Shown: in pieces, positions 16,579-25,128 of the stretch
Position numbering within the stretch: the first letter of the stretch is position 1
How the letters are laid out: each line of letters starts with the position of its first letter
DNA from: JAIOIW01 sp050304175
GTDB taxonomy: Bacteria > Pseudomonadota > Alphaproteobacteria > Rhizobiales > Rhizobiaceae
NCBI GenBank assembly: GCA_050304175.1
Contig: JBNLDE010000219.1
Location: 13,746 to 77,745, forward strand
Length of the DNA: 64,000 nt
Direction: 5' to 3'
The notes under the pieces: model-generated
Database searches by the model: none
Told to the model about the DNA's origin: nothing
What the model saw: only the letters and a program-made list of their open reading frames with translations
Made by a program: the position numbers and the translations under genes

Positions 16579-17808
16579 ATGCAAGAGAATCCTATTGGAG
16601 GGGACGTCTTTTTCGTCCTTCTCGGCGCCATCCTCGTATTCGCGATGCATGGCGGTTTTGCCTTTCTCGAAGTCGGGACCGTTCGCCACAAGAACCAGGT
16701 CAATGCGCTGGTCAAGATCCTGGTGGATTTCGCCATCTCGACGATTGCCTATTTCTTCGTCGGTTTCGCGGTTGCCTATGGCGTCACCTTTTTTGCCAAT
16801 GCGTCGGTGCTGTCCGGCTTGGAAGGCGGCGAAGTGTTCCTTCCGCAGGGCTTCACGCTGGTGAAATTCTTCTTCCTGACGACATTCGCCGCCGCGGTTC
16901 CGGCGATCATTTCGGGCGGCATTGCCGAACGCATGCGGTTTGCACCGCAATGCTTTGCCACAGCGGCACTGGTCGCCCTGGTCTATCCCCTGTTCGAGGG
17001 GGTCGTGTGGAACGGTAATTTCGGCATCCAGGCGCTGGTCAAATCGACTTTTGGCGCTCCGTTCCATGATTTCGCAGGGTCGGTAGTCGTTCACGCGGTC
17101 GGCGGCTGGATCGCGCTCTCCGCCGTGCTGCTGCTGGGCGCGCGTCTTGGCCGGTACACCGCTTCGGGCAAGTCGAACGGCATTCCGCCGTCTTCGTTGC
17201 CGTGGCTGGCACTCGGCTCATGGCTGTTGTGCACCGGTTGGTTCGGCTTCAACGTGATGAGCGCGCAATCGATCGGCGGACTGTCGGGGCTGGTGGCGCT
17301 CAATTCGCTGATGGCGATGGTCGGCGGCATCGTCGCGGCGCTGATCGCTGGACGCAATGACCCGGGTTTCGTGCACAACGGAGCGCTGGCGGGTCTTGTC
17401 GCAGTTTGCGCGGGATCGGACATCTTTCATCCAGCGGGCGCGCTGATCGTAGGCGGCGTTGCGGGTTTCGTGTTCGTCAAGGGCTTCACCTGGTGCCAGG
17501 AAAAGCTCCATATCGACGACGTGCTCGGCGTCTGGCCGCTGCACGGGCTGTGCGGGCTGTGGGGCGGAATCGCCGCCGGCATCTTCGGTCAGCAGGCGCT
17601 TGGCGGTTTGGGCGGCGTGACCTTCCTGGGCCAGTTGTTCGGCAGTCTTGCCGGCGCGGCCTACGCGGCGGCGGCCGGCTTCATTGTCTACGGTCTTCTC
17701 AAATCGGGAATGGGCTTACGCCTGACCGAGGAAGAAGAGATGCGCGGCGCCGATCTCTCGATCCACAAGATCGGCGCAAATCCTGAGGCCGAGATCAGGC
17801 GCGCCTGA
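16579..17808 (+). CDS. Second, divergent ammonium transporter (Amt family)
   Basis: 409 residues and about 11 transmembrane helices, without the signal peptide seen in AmtB. Pore histidines are in VVVHAVGGWIAL and WPLHGLCGLWGG, and LCTGWFGFNVMSAQ matches the central Amt helix. The C-terminal tail (EEMRGADLSIHKIG) is the soluble hinge that PII proteins contact in Amt relatives. Start: ATG at 16579, 8 bases after GGGA; an ATG at 16573 is only 2 bases from it. It has its own RpoN-type promoter, so it is probably induced by nitrogen limitation. It could be a sensor-type Amt; sequence alone does not tell. Confidence 0.9.
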   Translation: MQENPIGGDVFFVLLGAILVFAMHGGFAFLEVGTVRHKNQVNALVKILVDFAISTIAYFFVGFAVAYGVTFFANASVLSGLEGGEVFLPQGFTLVKFFFLTTFAAAVPAIISGGIAERMRFAPQCFATAALVALVYPLFEGVVWNGNFGIQALVKSTFGAPFHDFAGSVVVHAVGGWIALSAVLLLGARLGRYTASGKSNGIPPSSLPWLALGSWLLCTGWFGFNVMSAQSIGGLSGLVALNSLMAMVGGIVAALIAGRNDPGFVHNGALAGLVAVCAGSDIFHPAGALIVGGVAGFVFVKGFTWCQEKLHIDDVLGVWPLHGLCGLWGGIAAGIFGQQALGGLGGVTFLGQLFGSLAGAAYAAAAGFIVYGLLKSGMGLRLTEEEEMRGADLSIHKIGANPEAEIRRA

Positions 17809-17829
17809 CGCAAAACGAGAGTGTTTGAG

Positions 17830-17866
17830 CGGGCCCTGGACGCGAGTTGCCCGGGCCCGTTCTTTG
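17830..17866 (+). terminator. Terminator after the second amt gene
   Basis: CGGGCCC (17830-17836) pairs with GGGCCCG (17853-17859) across a 16-base loop, followed by TTCTTTG. Confidence 0.6.
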
Positions 17867-17883
17867 TCCGTCCGGCCCCATGG

Positions 17884-17899
17884 TTAATGGGGCCTTAAC
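17884..17899 (+). promoter_or_regulatory. CtrA-box match upstream of ftsK
   Basis: TTAA-TGGGGCC-TTAAC is an exact fit to the CtrA consensus TTAA-N7-TTAAC and sits within a longer dyad (GGTTAA/TTAACC). It is 123 bases before the ftsK start, in the 213-base gap. Control of a division gene by CtrA fits alphaproteobacterial biology; direct binding is inferred. Confidence 0.6.
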
Positions 17900-18021
17900 C
17901 TTCCCGGATTTAGGGTTGCGTCCAGGATCATGTCGGCGTCGCGTGCGGCGCTGGTCGTCGGATGCCTTGCGACCTGTCGGGACAGGACACCGAAGGCGCC
18001 GACTAAGAACCGGGATTGAAG

Positions 18022-20574
18022 ATGCGCTCAGCCTATTCCGAACCCGTCGGCTTTGGTGAAACGCGGCACGGACTGCCGGGATTTCTCCGACGGCAGGCAC
18101 TCAGGCTTGCAGGCCTCGGCCTGTTTGGCGCTGTGGTCTTCGCGATCGCCAGTGTCGCAACCTGGAACGTGGCGGATCCGAGCCTCAGCCACGCGACCGA
18201 CAACCTTGTCACCAATGCAGGTGGATATCCCGGTGCGGTCGTTGCCGATCTGTTGATGCAGTTTTTCGGACTAGCGGTTGTCGCGCTGGTCGTCCCTGTC
18301 ATCGTCTGGGCCTGGCTGCTTGCTGCCGGCCGGCCGCCCGCCCGCGCCTGGCGCAGGGTCGCGGCGTGGCTTGGCTATGCACTGGTTGCCGCCGGCGTCT
18401 TTTCCTGTATTTCGCCGCCCGCAACCTGGCCGCTGCCGACCGGGCTCGGCGGTGTTTTCGGGGACATGGTGCTGAAACTGCCGGGGCTTGTATCCGGCGG
18501 ATATCCGACAGGTTTTTTTGCGGTCCTGGTGGCGCTGGCGCTGCTGGCGCCGACCGGCTGGCTGTTTTGGCAGGCCTGCGGATTGTCAGCGCTTCCAGCG
18601 TCGCAGGCGGGAACATCCGTCGGCAAGGGGTCGCCGGCCCGCGAAGGTGATATCGACGATGAAGACGACGATTACGGATTCCAGGCGCTTGGGCAATTGA
18701 CCCACTGGTGGCTTTCGGCCCGCGGTTTCGTTCGCCGCATGACCGGGCTCGGCGCGCGCACGCGCCAAAGCGCCGCCCGGTATCGTGACAACGAAGACGA
18801 CGATTACCTCGCGGCGCTCGTTCCCGGCGATGAAGGCCGAGTCGAACCGGAATTCGCCGGCGAGATGCCCGGGATCGGGGCAGCAATGCACCGCGTCGAT
18901 TCCATAGTCGACGACGATGACGACGCGCCGCTGCGGACGGAGCCGCGGAACGTGGAACAAACGAGTCTGCGGGTCGATACGCCGGCCTCGGCGCCGAGGC
19001 CGGGTACGCGCATCCGGCGCGAAGCACAGGCAACCCTGATTCCGTCGAGCGAGTTCGAACTGCCGTCCCTGCATTTCCTCTCGGAAGCCAAGAGCGTCTC
19101 GCGCATTCCGGAGCATTCGAAGGATGCGCTGGAGCAAAATGCCAGGCTGCTGGAAGGCGTGCTGGAGGATTTCGGCGTGAAAGGCGAGATCATCCATGTC
19201 CGGCCGGGCCCGGTTGTGACGCTTTACGAGCTTGAACCGGCGCCGGGTGTCAAGTCTTCGCGCGTGATCGGGTTGGCGGACGATATCGCGCGGTCCATGA
19301 GCGCGATCGCAGCGCGTGTGGCGGTGGTGCCGGGGCGCAACGCCATTGGCATCGAGTTACCGAACTCGAAGCGCGAAACCGTTTATCTGCGCGAACTGCT
19401 GGCAAGCCGCGATTTCGAGGATACAAAGGCGAAACTGGCCCTGACGCTGGGCAAGACGATCAACGGCGAGGCGGTGATCGCCGATCTCGCCAAGATGCCA
19501 CACCTGCTGGTGGCGGGCACCACGGGCTCCGGCAAGTCGGTAGCGATCAACACCATGATCCTTTCGCTGCTCTACCGGATGACGCCCGAGCAGTGCCGGT
19601 TGATCATGATCGATCCCAAAATGCTTGAGTTGTCGGTCTATGACGGCGTGCCGCATCTTCTGACGCCCGTGGTGACCGACCCGAAAAAAGCGGTGGTCGC
19701 GCTGAAATGGACGGTCCGCGAAATGGAGGACCGCTACCGCAAGATGTCGAAGGTCGGTGTGCGCAACATCGACGGTTTCAACCAGCGTGTCGCCCAGGCG
19801 GAAAAGAAGGGCGAAAAAATCAGCCGCACTGTGCAGACCGGCTTCGACCGCGAAACCGGCGAGGCGATCTACGAGACCGAGCAGCTCGATCTCGCGCCGA
19901 TGCCGTTCATCGTAGTCATCATCGACGAGATGGCCGATCTGATGATGGTCGCGGGGAAGGACATCGAGGGCGCGGTTCAGCGGCTTGCGCAGATGGCGCG
20001 CGCGGCCGGCATCCATGTCATCATGGCAACGCAACGCCCATCTGTGGATGTCATCACCGGTACGATCAAGGCAAATTTCCCGACCCGTATCTCGTTCCAG
20101 GTGACCTCCAAAATCGACAGCCGCACGATCCTCGGCGAGCAAGGCGCGGAGCAGCTTCTCGGCATGGGCGACATGCTCTACATGGCAGGCGGCGGACGAA
20201 TCCAGCGCGTCCATGGGCCGTTCGTGTCCGACGAGGAGGTCGAAAAGGTCGTACAACACCTGAAGATGCAGGGTGTGCCGGAATATCTCGACTCGATCAC
20301 CGAGGAAGACGAAGACGAGGACGACTCGGGCAGTACCGGCGGCGGCAGCTCGGGGAATCTAGGCGATTCGGACGATCCCTACGATCAGGCGGTCGCGGTC
20401 GTGTTGCGGGACGGCAAGGCCTCGACCAGCTATATCCAGCGGCGCCTCGGTATCGGCTACAACCGGGCCGCATCGATCATCGAGCGAATGGAAGAAGAGG
20501 GAGTTGTGGGGCCAGCCAATCATGCCGGAAAGCGCGAGATTCTAGTCCCGCAGCAGGATGAGGATCCATTCTAA
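18022..20574 (+). CDS. ftsK: DNA translocase FtsK
   Basis: 850 residues. Four N-terminal transmembrane helices (about residues 30-190) anchor it at the septum. A variable acidic linker with DDEDDDY repeats follows (about 210-300). The motor domain has Walker A AGTTGSGKS near residue 500 and Walker B IIDEMADLMM near 635, with RISFQVTSKIDSRTILGEQGAEQLL further on. The C-terminal winged-helix gamma domain (from about residue 784, DQAVAVVLRDGKASTSYIQR) reads KOPS sequences. It pumps DNA to resolve chromosome dimers at division. ATG at 18022 is used rather than the TTG two codons earlier. A CtrA box lies upstream. Confidence 0.98.
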   Translation: MRSAYSEPVGFGETRHGLPGFLRRQALRLAGLGLFGAVVFAIASVATWNVADPSLSHATDNLVTNAGGYPGAVVADLLMQFFGLAVVALVVPVIVWAWLLAAGRPPARAWRRVAAWLGYALVAAGVFSCISPPATWPLPTGLGGVFGDMVLKLPGLVSGGYPTGFFAVLVALALLAPTGWLFWQACGLSALPASQAGTSVGKGSPAREGDIDDEDDDYGFQALGQLTHWWLSARGFVRRMTGLGARTRQSAARYRDNEDDDYLAALVPGDEGRVEPEFAGEMPGIGAAMHRVDSIVDDDDDAPLRTEPRNVEQTSLRVDTPASAPRPGTRIRREAQATLIPSSEFELPSLHFLSEAKSVSRIPEHSKDALEQNARLLEGVLEDFGVKGEIIHVRPGPVVTLYELEPAPGVKSSRVIGLADDIARSMSAIAARVAVVPGRNAIGIELPNSKRETVYLRELLASRDFEDTKAKLALTLGKTINGEAVIADLAKMPHLLVAGTTGSGKSVAINTMILSLLYRMTPEQCRLIMIDPKMLELSVYDGVPHLLTPVVTDPKKAVVALKWTVREMEDRYRKMSKVGVRNIDGFNQRVAQAEKKGEKISRTVQTGFDRETGEAIYETEQLDLAPMPFIVVIIDEMADLMMVAGKDIEGAVQRLAQMARAAGIHVIMATQRPSVDVITGTIKANFPTRISFQVTSKIDSRTILGEQGAEQLLGMGDMLYMAGGGRIQRVHGPFVSDEEVEKVVQHLKMQGVPEYLDSITEEDEDEDDSGSTGGGSSGNLGDSDDPYDQAVAVVLRDGKASTSYIQRRLGIGYNRAASIIERMEEEGVVGPANHAGKREILVPQQDEDPF

Positions 20575-20677
20575 GCATTGCCGGCGATGGATCGCCGAAC
20601 GGTCAAAGTTCGGCCCCTTTCGACCGGTAGGCGAAGTCACAACCAGCGATGATACGTTCCAATCGAGGTGCTTCAAC

Positions 20678-21337
20678 ATGACATCAGCCACAAGCGGCTC
20701 ACGATTTCGCCGGCATCTGTACGCTGCAGCGGTCGCGGGGCTCGCGGCCTTGGCCACGACGGCCGGCAACGCCGCCGCGCAGGTCAATTCCTCGGCACAG
20801 AAGATCGCGGACCATTTTTCCGCGGTTAAAACCATGTCGGGCGAATTCGTTCAGTTCGGTCCGCGCGGCGAGCAGACCGCCGGAACATTCACGATCGAGC
20901 GCCCCGGCAAGATCCGGTTCGACTACGAGGCGCCGGCCGCGTTCAAGGTTGTTTCCGATGGTCGCCACGTGCTGCTCAACAACAAGAAGCTCAAGACCTA
21001 CGACACCTACCCGCTATCGAAAACGCCGCTGAAGATGCTGCTCGACGAGCATATCGACCTATCGAATGGCAATGTGGAATCGGTGCGCGAGGAGGAGGAT
21101 CTGACAACCATCGTGCTATCTGACAAATCGGTATTCGGAAATTCGAAGCTGACGATGATGTTCGATCCGAAGTCATTCGAACTGCGTCAGTGGACGATTA
21201 CCGACGCCCAGGGCAAGGACACGACCGTGATGATCTTCAACGTGAAGGACGGCGTGGCGGTCGATCCGGGACTGTTCAAGATCGACTATCGCAAGGCCGC
21301 CGATTCGGCGGCCAGAGGCCTCGGCAACGGACGCTGA
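20678..21337 (+). CDS. LolA-like outer-membrane lipoprotein carrier
   Basis: 219 residues with a signal peptide (RHLYAAAVAGLAALATTAGNAAAQ). The mature part follows the LolA pattern: SAVKTMSGEFVQFGPRG, then GTFTIERPGKIRFDYEAP and a SDGRHVLLNNKKLKTYDTYP block, all forming the incomplete beta-barrel that carries lipoproteins across the periplasm. GAGGTG lies 7 bases before the ATG. LolA often follows ftsK, as here (103-base gap). A terminator follows at 21364-21395. The lipid-carrier role is inferred from family and synteny. Confidence 0.88.
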   Translation: MTSATSGSRFRRHLYAAAVAGLAALATTAGNAAAQVNSSAQKIADHFSAVKTMSGEFVQFGPRGEQTAGTFTIERPGKIRFDYEAPAAFKVVSDGRHVLLNNKKLKTYDTYPLSKTPLKMLLDEHIDLSNGNVESVREEEDLTTIVLSDKSVFGNSKLTMMFDPKSFELRQWTITDAQGKDTTVMIFNVKDGVAVDPGLFKIDYRKAADSAARGLGNGR

Positions 21338-21363
21338 GTTGGTTTGAAATCTGTGGAACACCG

Positions 21364-21395
21364 ACGGGTCCGCTGCCACGCGGGCCCGTTTGCTT
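21364..21395 (+). terminator. Terminator after the lolA-like gene
   Basis: ACGGGTCCGC (21364-21373), loop TGCCAC, GCGGGCCCGT (21380-21389, one G-U pair), then TTGCTT. Confidence 0.6.
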
Positions 21396-21457
21396 GAACG
21401 GCATCTTTAATCCTGCCAGATTGCAGCCTCGCCGCCTCTTTCCCGGACATTGCTGAC

Positions 21458-22264
21458 ATGCCGTTTTCGATCGCAACCTGGAACATCAACTCGGTTCGGC
21501 TGCGCCTGCCGCTGGTGGTAAAATTCTTGACCGAGCGTCAGCCGGATGTGTTGTGCCTGCAGGAAACCAAGTGTCCGAACGACCAGTTTCCGGCCAAGGC
21601 GTTCCGGGCGATTGGCTACGAGCATATCGAGATCAACGGCCAGAAGGGCTATCACGGCGTTGCCACGATCGCGCGGCGGCCGATCGCCCTGGCCGAAAAA
21701 CGCGAATATTGCGCCATGGGCGACACGCGCCACTTGTCGGTTACGGTCCGAGCCGGCGACAAGGACGTGCTGATCCACAATTTCTACGTTCCCGCCGGCG
21801 GCGACGAACCGGACCCCGAGATCAATCCGAAATTTCGCCACAAGCTCGACTTCCTTGATGAAATGCGTGCCGTGCGGGCGGATCAAACGGCCGGTTCGGC
21901 TAGCGTCCTGGTTGGCGATCTCAACATCGCGCCACTGGAAACCGACGTCTGGTCCCATAAGCAGTTGCTCAAGGTCGTCAGCCACACCCCGGTCGAGACC
22001 GAAACGCTCGAGGACCTGAGACAGAAAGGCGGTTGGGTGGATCTGATGCGCCGGCATATTCCGCCGGAGGAGCGGATCTTCACGTGGTGGAGTTACCGAG
22101 CGCGCGATTGGGACATATCGGATCGCGGGCGTCGGCTTGACCATATCTGGTCGTCGGAGAACCTTGCTCCAGACCTAGCCGTAGTCGAAGTTCTGCGTGA
22201 GGCGCGTGGCTGGGAACGGCCATCGGACCATGTTCCCGTCATTGCCCGGTTCGACCTGAATTAG
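21458..22264 (+). CDS. xthA: Exodeoxyribonuclease III (AP endonuclease)
   Basis: 268 residues, the size of Xth. It belongs to the EEP nuclease fold: ATWNINSVRLRLP at the N-terminus, DVLCLQETKC (catalytic Glu), VGDLNIAPLETDVW (Asp/Asn pair), DRGRRLDHIW and the terminal WERPSDHVPV (catalytic His). It cuts DNA at abasic sites and degrades from 3' ends in base-excision repair. Cytoplasmic. Convergent with the CNB gene at 22295. Confidence 0.96.
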   Translation: MPFSIATWNINSVRLRLPLVVKFLTERQPDVLCLQETKCPNDQFPAKAFRAIGYEHIEINGQKGYHGVATIARRPIALAEKREYCAMGDTRHLSVTVRAGDKDVLIHNFYVPAGGDEPDPEINPKFRHKLDFLDEMRAVRADQTAGSASVLVGDLNIAPLETDVWSHKQLLKVVSHTPVETETLEDLRQKGGWVDLMRRHIPPEERIFTWWSYRARDWDISDRGRRLDHIWSSENLAPDLAVVEVLREARGWERPSDHVPVIARFDLN

Positions 22265-22294
22265 GGCACCACGCAATTCGCCAGGGTGACCGAA

Positions 22295-22750
22295 TCAGTC
22301 GTCAAAGCGGTGCTTGAGATGAGCAACCTGCTCGGTGAGCGATCTGAGTTCCGCTGCCATTCGCGCATGGAGCTTCTGCGCCAGCACAGGGTATTCTTCC
22401 AGCACGCGGCGAAACTGGGGCCGGTTCAGGCGGATAAGTTCGGCATCGGATCGGATCACAGCTGTGGTCCGCCGCTTGACCGGTGCGATCAGCGCAAACT
22501 CACCCAGGATGGCGCCGGGACCGACCGTCCTGACAAGCTGCTTCTTGCCGTCACGCGTTTCGACGATATCGACTTCGCCAGAAGTCACGATGAAGGCGCA
22601 ATCGGCGAGCGCGCCTTCACGGTAGAGCTCGCGACCAGCGCCCAAGCGCATGTTCTCGGCGCCAAAAGCAAGCAGGCGCAGCTGCTCATGCGACAAATCC
22701 TGGAGCAATGCGACAGCGGAAAGGACGCGGATATCGTCGTCGAGCGCCAT
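22295..22750 (-). CDS. Stand-alone cyclic-nucleotide-binding domain protein
   Basis: 151 residues, essentially only a CNB (cAMP-receptor-like) domain: GAENMRLGAGRELYREGALADCAFIVTSGEV spans the beta-roll and VGPGAILGEFALIAPVKRRTTAVIRSD the phosphate-binding cassette (G-E-F-A-L-x(5)-R-R-T-x-x-V). There is no helix-turn-helix, so it is not a Crp-type activator. It follows cenR by 57 bases on the same strand. In Brucella the OtpR regulator is likewise followed by a CNB protein. It may pass a second-messenger signal to the envelope response; its partner is unknown. Confidence 0.85.
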   Translation of the reverse strand: MALDDDIRVLSAVALLQDLSHEQLRLLAFGAENMRLGAGRELYREGALADCAFIVTSGEVDIVETRDGKKQLVRTVGPGAILGEFALIAPVKRRTTAVIRSDAELIRLNRPQFRRVLEEYPVLAQKLHARMAAELRSLTEQVAHLKHRFDD

Positions 22751-22807
22751 TTTTCCACTGTCTCCCGCCGGATTCTACAAAGAAATTGGCTGGCGGGCGC
22801 GGCGCCG

Positions 22808-23491
22808 TCAAGGAACCAGCTTGTATCCCCCGCTTTCTGTCACAAGTATTTCGGCATTGGAAGGATCACGTTCGATCTTCTGACGTAGCCGGTAAACGTG
22901 GGTTTCGAGCGTATGGGTGGTGACACCGGAGTTGTAACCCCAGACCTCCTCAAGGAGCACATCGCGGGTGATGACCTTCTGGTCGGCCCGGTAGAGATAC
23001 TTGATTATCGCCGATTCCTTTTCCGTCAGCCTCGTCTTGCCGCCGCGCTGGTCGATCAACAGCTTCTGGCTCGGCTTGAAGGTGTAAGGTCCGACGACGA
23101 AGGTGGCATCCTCGCTCTGCTCGTGCTGGCGCAGTTGGGCGCGAATGCGCGCCAGCAGGACCGCAAAACGGAAAGGCTTGGTCACGTAATCGTTGGCGCC
23201 GGCTTCGAGCCCCAGAATGGTATCGGAATCGGTGTCCTGGCCCGTCAACATGATAATGGGCGCCTTGAAGCCGCCCTTGCGCAGCAGCTTCACGGCCTCG
23301 CGTCCGTCCATGTCCGGCAGGTTCACATCCATGATGAGGATGTCGATTATGGCGTTGCGTGCGGTGTGCACGCCCTTGGTCGCCGTGGCCTCCTGAAGGA
23401 CCTGGAATTCTTCGTATAATGAAAGCTGTTCGACCAGCGTCGAACGCAGGTCGTCATCGTCATCGACAATCAGAATTGTCCGTGCTGTCAT
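22808..23491 (-). CDS. cenR: OmpR-family response regulator CenR/OtpR
   Basis: 227 residues. The receiver domain has acidic pocket DDDDD at 10-14 and phosphoacceptor Asp55 in IMDVNLPDMDG, with MLTGQDTDSDTILGLEAGANDYVTKP around the Thr/Lys switch. A winged-helix effector follows (residues ~125-225), ending THTLETHVYRLRQKIE. The receiver-to-linker stretch RFAVLLARIRAQLRQHEQSEDA is characteristic of CenR (Caulobacter) and OtpR (Brucella), essential or near-essential envelope regulators. No histidine kinase is adjacent. It diverges from an L,D-transpeptidase gene, which fits an envelope role. Orthology is by recall of the family, not alignment. Confidence 0.85.
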   Translation of the reverse strand: MTARTILIVDDDDDLRSTLVEQLSLYEEFQVLQEATATKGVHTARNAIIDILIMDVNLPDMDGREAVKLLRKGGFKAPIIMLTGQDTDSDTILGLEAGANDYVTKPFRFAVLLARIRAQLRQHEQSEDATFVVGPYTFKPSQKLLIDQRGGKTRLTEKESAIIKYLYRADQKVITRDVLLEEVWGYNSGVTTHTLETHVYRLRQKIERDPSNAEILVTESGGYKLVP

Positions 23492-23610
23492 ATCTTGTTC
23501 CGTTTCCTGTCGAACCGGTTGATCCGCGTTATCTAACTCGTACCGGGCTCACTTGAAACCTGATCACCATGATTTGTAACACTTCACAGTTTTACTCCAA
23601 AAAAGGTGAA

Positions 23611-24162
23611 ATGAAGATCAACGACCGGAAGACGAGTATGGGCTTGGCAGTCTTGACGGTTCGCGTGGCGCCAAGGGATCGCAGAAAAGGCCTGATCAAT
23701 GTGGCCGGAACGGTCTTTCCATGCGCCCTCGGACGATCGGGCGTGACCGCGCGCAAGCGCGAGGGCGATGGCGCGACGCCGTTGGCGCGGATGGCTGTCC
23801 TGCACGGTTATGTGCGCGGCGACCGTGAAAAGCGGAAGACGGGTGGGCTGGCAGTGCGAATCACGCGTCTTGACGATGGCTGGTGCGATGCGCCGCGCGA
23901 CGCGAATTACAACCGCCCGGTGGGCCTGCCATACCCGGCGAGTTCGGAACGGATGATGCGAGACGACCGCCTATACGATATCTGCGTCGTCCTCGACTGG
24001 AACGTAAGCTCGCGGCGGCGCAACCGGGGCAGCGCGATCTTCTTTCATCTGGCCAGGCCGGATTTCTCGCCAACCGAAGGCTGTATCGCCGTCCAACCGG
24101 CGGTAATGCGCCGGCTGCTGCCGCTCCTGAGGCGAGGAACGACCGTCAGGGTGCTGGGTTGA
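23611..24162 (+). CDS. L,D-transpeptidase (YkuD-type) family protein
   Basis: 183 residues. It resembles the YkuD-like COG3786 family: CALGRSGVTARKREGDGATPLA near the N-terminus and IFFHLARPDFSPTEGCIAV, holding the catalytic His and Cys of the YkuD signature. These enzymes cross-link peptidoglycan or attach proteins to it. No signal peptide is visible from any start, which is common in this subfamily but leaves its location open. ATG at 23611 has AAAGGTG just upstream; the frame could begin earlier at 23569. Divergent from cenR, which may control it. Confidence 0.85.
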   Translation: MKINDRKTSMGLAVLTVRVAPRDRRKGLINVAGTVFPCALGRSGVTARKREGDGATPLARMAVLHGYVRGDREKRKTGGLAVRITRLDDGWCDAPRDANYNRPVGLPYPASSERMMRDDRLYDICVVLDWNVSSRRRNRGSAIFFHLARPDFSPTEGCIAVQPAVMRRLLPLLRRGTTVRVLG

Positions 24163-24194
24163 AGGCGATCAGTGGTCGCGGACGGTCCAATTCG

Positions 24195-24593
24195 CTAGCC
24201 CCACCAGCCAATGATTGCGCCCATGATCAGCGCGACTCCGAGCCAGTGACCGCTGTCGATCAGCGTCAGATCCCAGCCAAACGACTGGTAGCGCTGATTG
24301 ACTGTCAGCGTTGTGGCGATAAAACCCAGCCAGACGAGCGCGCCGGAGATCATCCCACCGGTCAGGCTCATCCCGCCCGCATGCATCATCACGCCGGCAA
24401 GAACCCAAGCCATCACGAGTTCGCAGACGATGGACGTGATGAACAGAACCGGAGACATCTGGGCATCTTCGGGCTTGAGGCGCGCTGCCTTCATCCAGGG
24501 CTTGCCAAGGGAGCCGTAATAGATGGCGCCGAAAGCAAAGGCGGCGACGGCGGCGACGACAATAGCAATATAATTCGGGCTGGCGACTTCCAT
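24195..24593 (-). CDS. DUF1761 membrane protein
   Basis: 132 residues with four hydrophobic helices. The start (NYIAIVVAAVAAFAFGAIYY, then GSLGKPWMKA) is the DUF1761 signature. The ends of helices two to four include ITSIVCELVMAWVLAGVMMH and LIMGAIIGWWG. Small inner-membrane protein of unknown function. It converges on the L,D-transpeptidase gene with a 32-base gap; the 145 bases upstream of it show no clear promoter. Confidence 0.85.
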   Translation of the reverse strand: MEVASPNYIAIVVAAVAAFAFGAIYYGSLGKPWMKAARLKPEDAQMSPVLFITSIVCELVMAWVLAGVMMHAGGMSLTGGMISGALVWLGFIATTLTVNQRYQSFGWDLTLIDSGHWLGVALIMGAIIGWWG

Positions 24594-24738
24594 GGTGCAC
24601 CCCTCCTCCTGGTTCGGGTCGACCGATGGGTGCCAACGATACCAATACCGGCGCGGTTGGCAATCGGGAGTTGCACACGGTTAGAAAATCCCGTGGACTT
24701 GGTCCTGAGCAACCTGCCCGTTTCGGGTAGCACGCCGG

Positions 24739-25125
24739 CTAAGGCGTCTTCGGCCTACGGATGAAGATCGCGAATGTGCCGTTGGCGTGCGCCATCAGGC
24801 TCTCGCCGACAAAAATATCCGCGTCGATGTTCGCAGTGGTGCGACCGCGATTGACGATTTTCGCGCGGCATACGATCTCACCGGGGGCGTGCACAGCCTT
24901 GAAGTAGTTGATCTTGATTTCAAGCGTCGCACAGGATTGCTCCGCATCAAGCGTTGAATAAACCGCAGCACCCATCGCCGTGTCAGCGAGGGCGTAGAGA
25001 ACGGCGCCGTGGACGACCCCGGCGGAATTGAGATGATCGGAATCGATGACCAGGTGGCTTTCGGCGCTGCCTGTTTCGCCGCGCTTCAGCTTCAATCCGA
25101 TCAGTGTTGCGAACGGCATGGGCAT
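24739..25125 (-). CDS. PaaI-type hot-dog thioesterase
   Basis: 128 residues, single hot-dog domain. HLNSAGVVHGAVLYALADTAMG contains the HGG-like catalytic segment of the PaaI family (here V-H-G-A with a downstream Asp). LEIKINYFKAV and ANIDADIFVG complete the strands. It hydrolyses an acyl-CoA of unknown identity. The start at 25125 is preceded by GGAG, which overlaps the end of the methyltransferase gene, and only 3 bases separate the two genes, so it is the last gene of the tsaD-gpsA-EVE-methyltransferase run. Confidence 0.88.
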   Translation of the reverse strand: MPMPFATLIGLKLKRGETGSAESHLVIDSDHLNSAGVVHGAVLYALADTAMGAAVYSTLDAEQSCATLEIKINYFKAVHAPGEIVCRAKIVNRGRTTANIDADIFVGESLMAHANGTFAIFIRRPKTP

Positions 25126-25128
25126 TGA

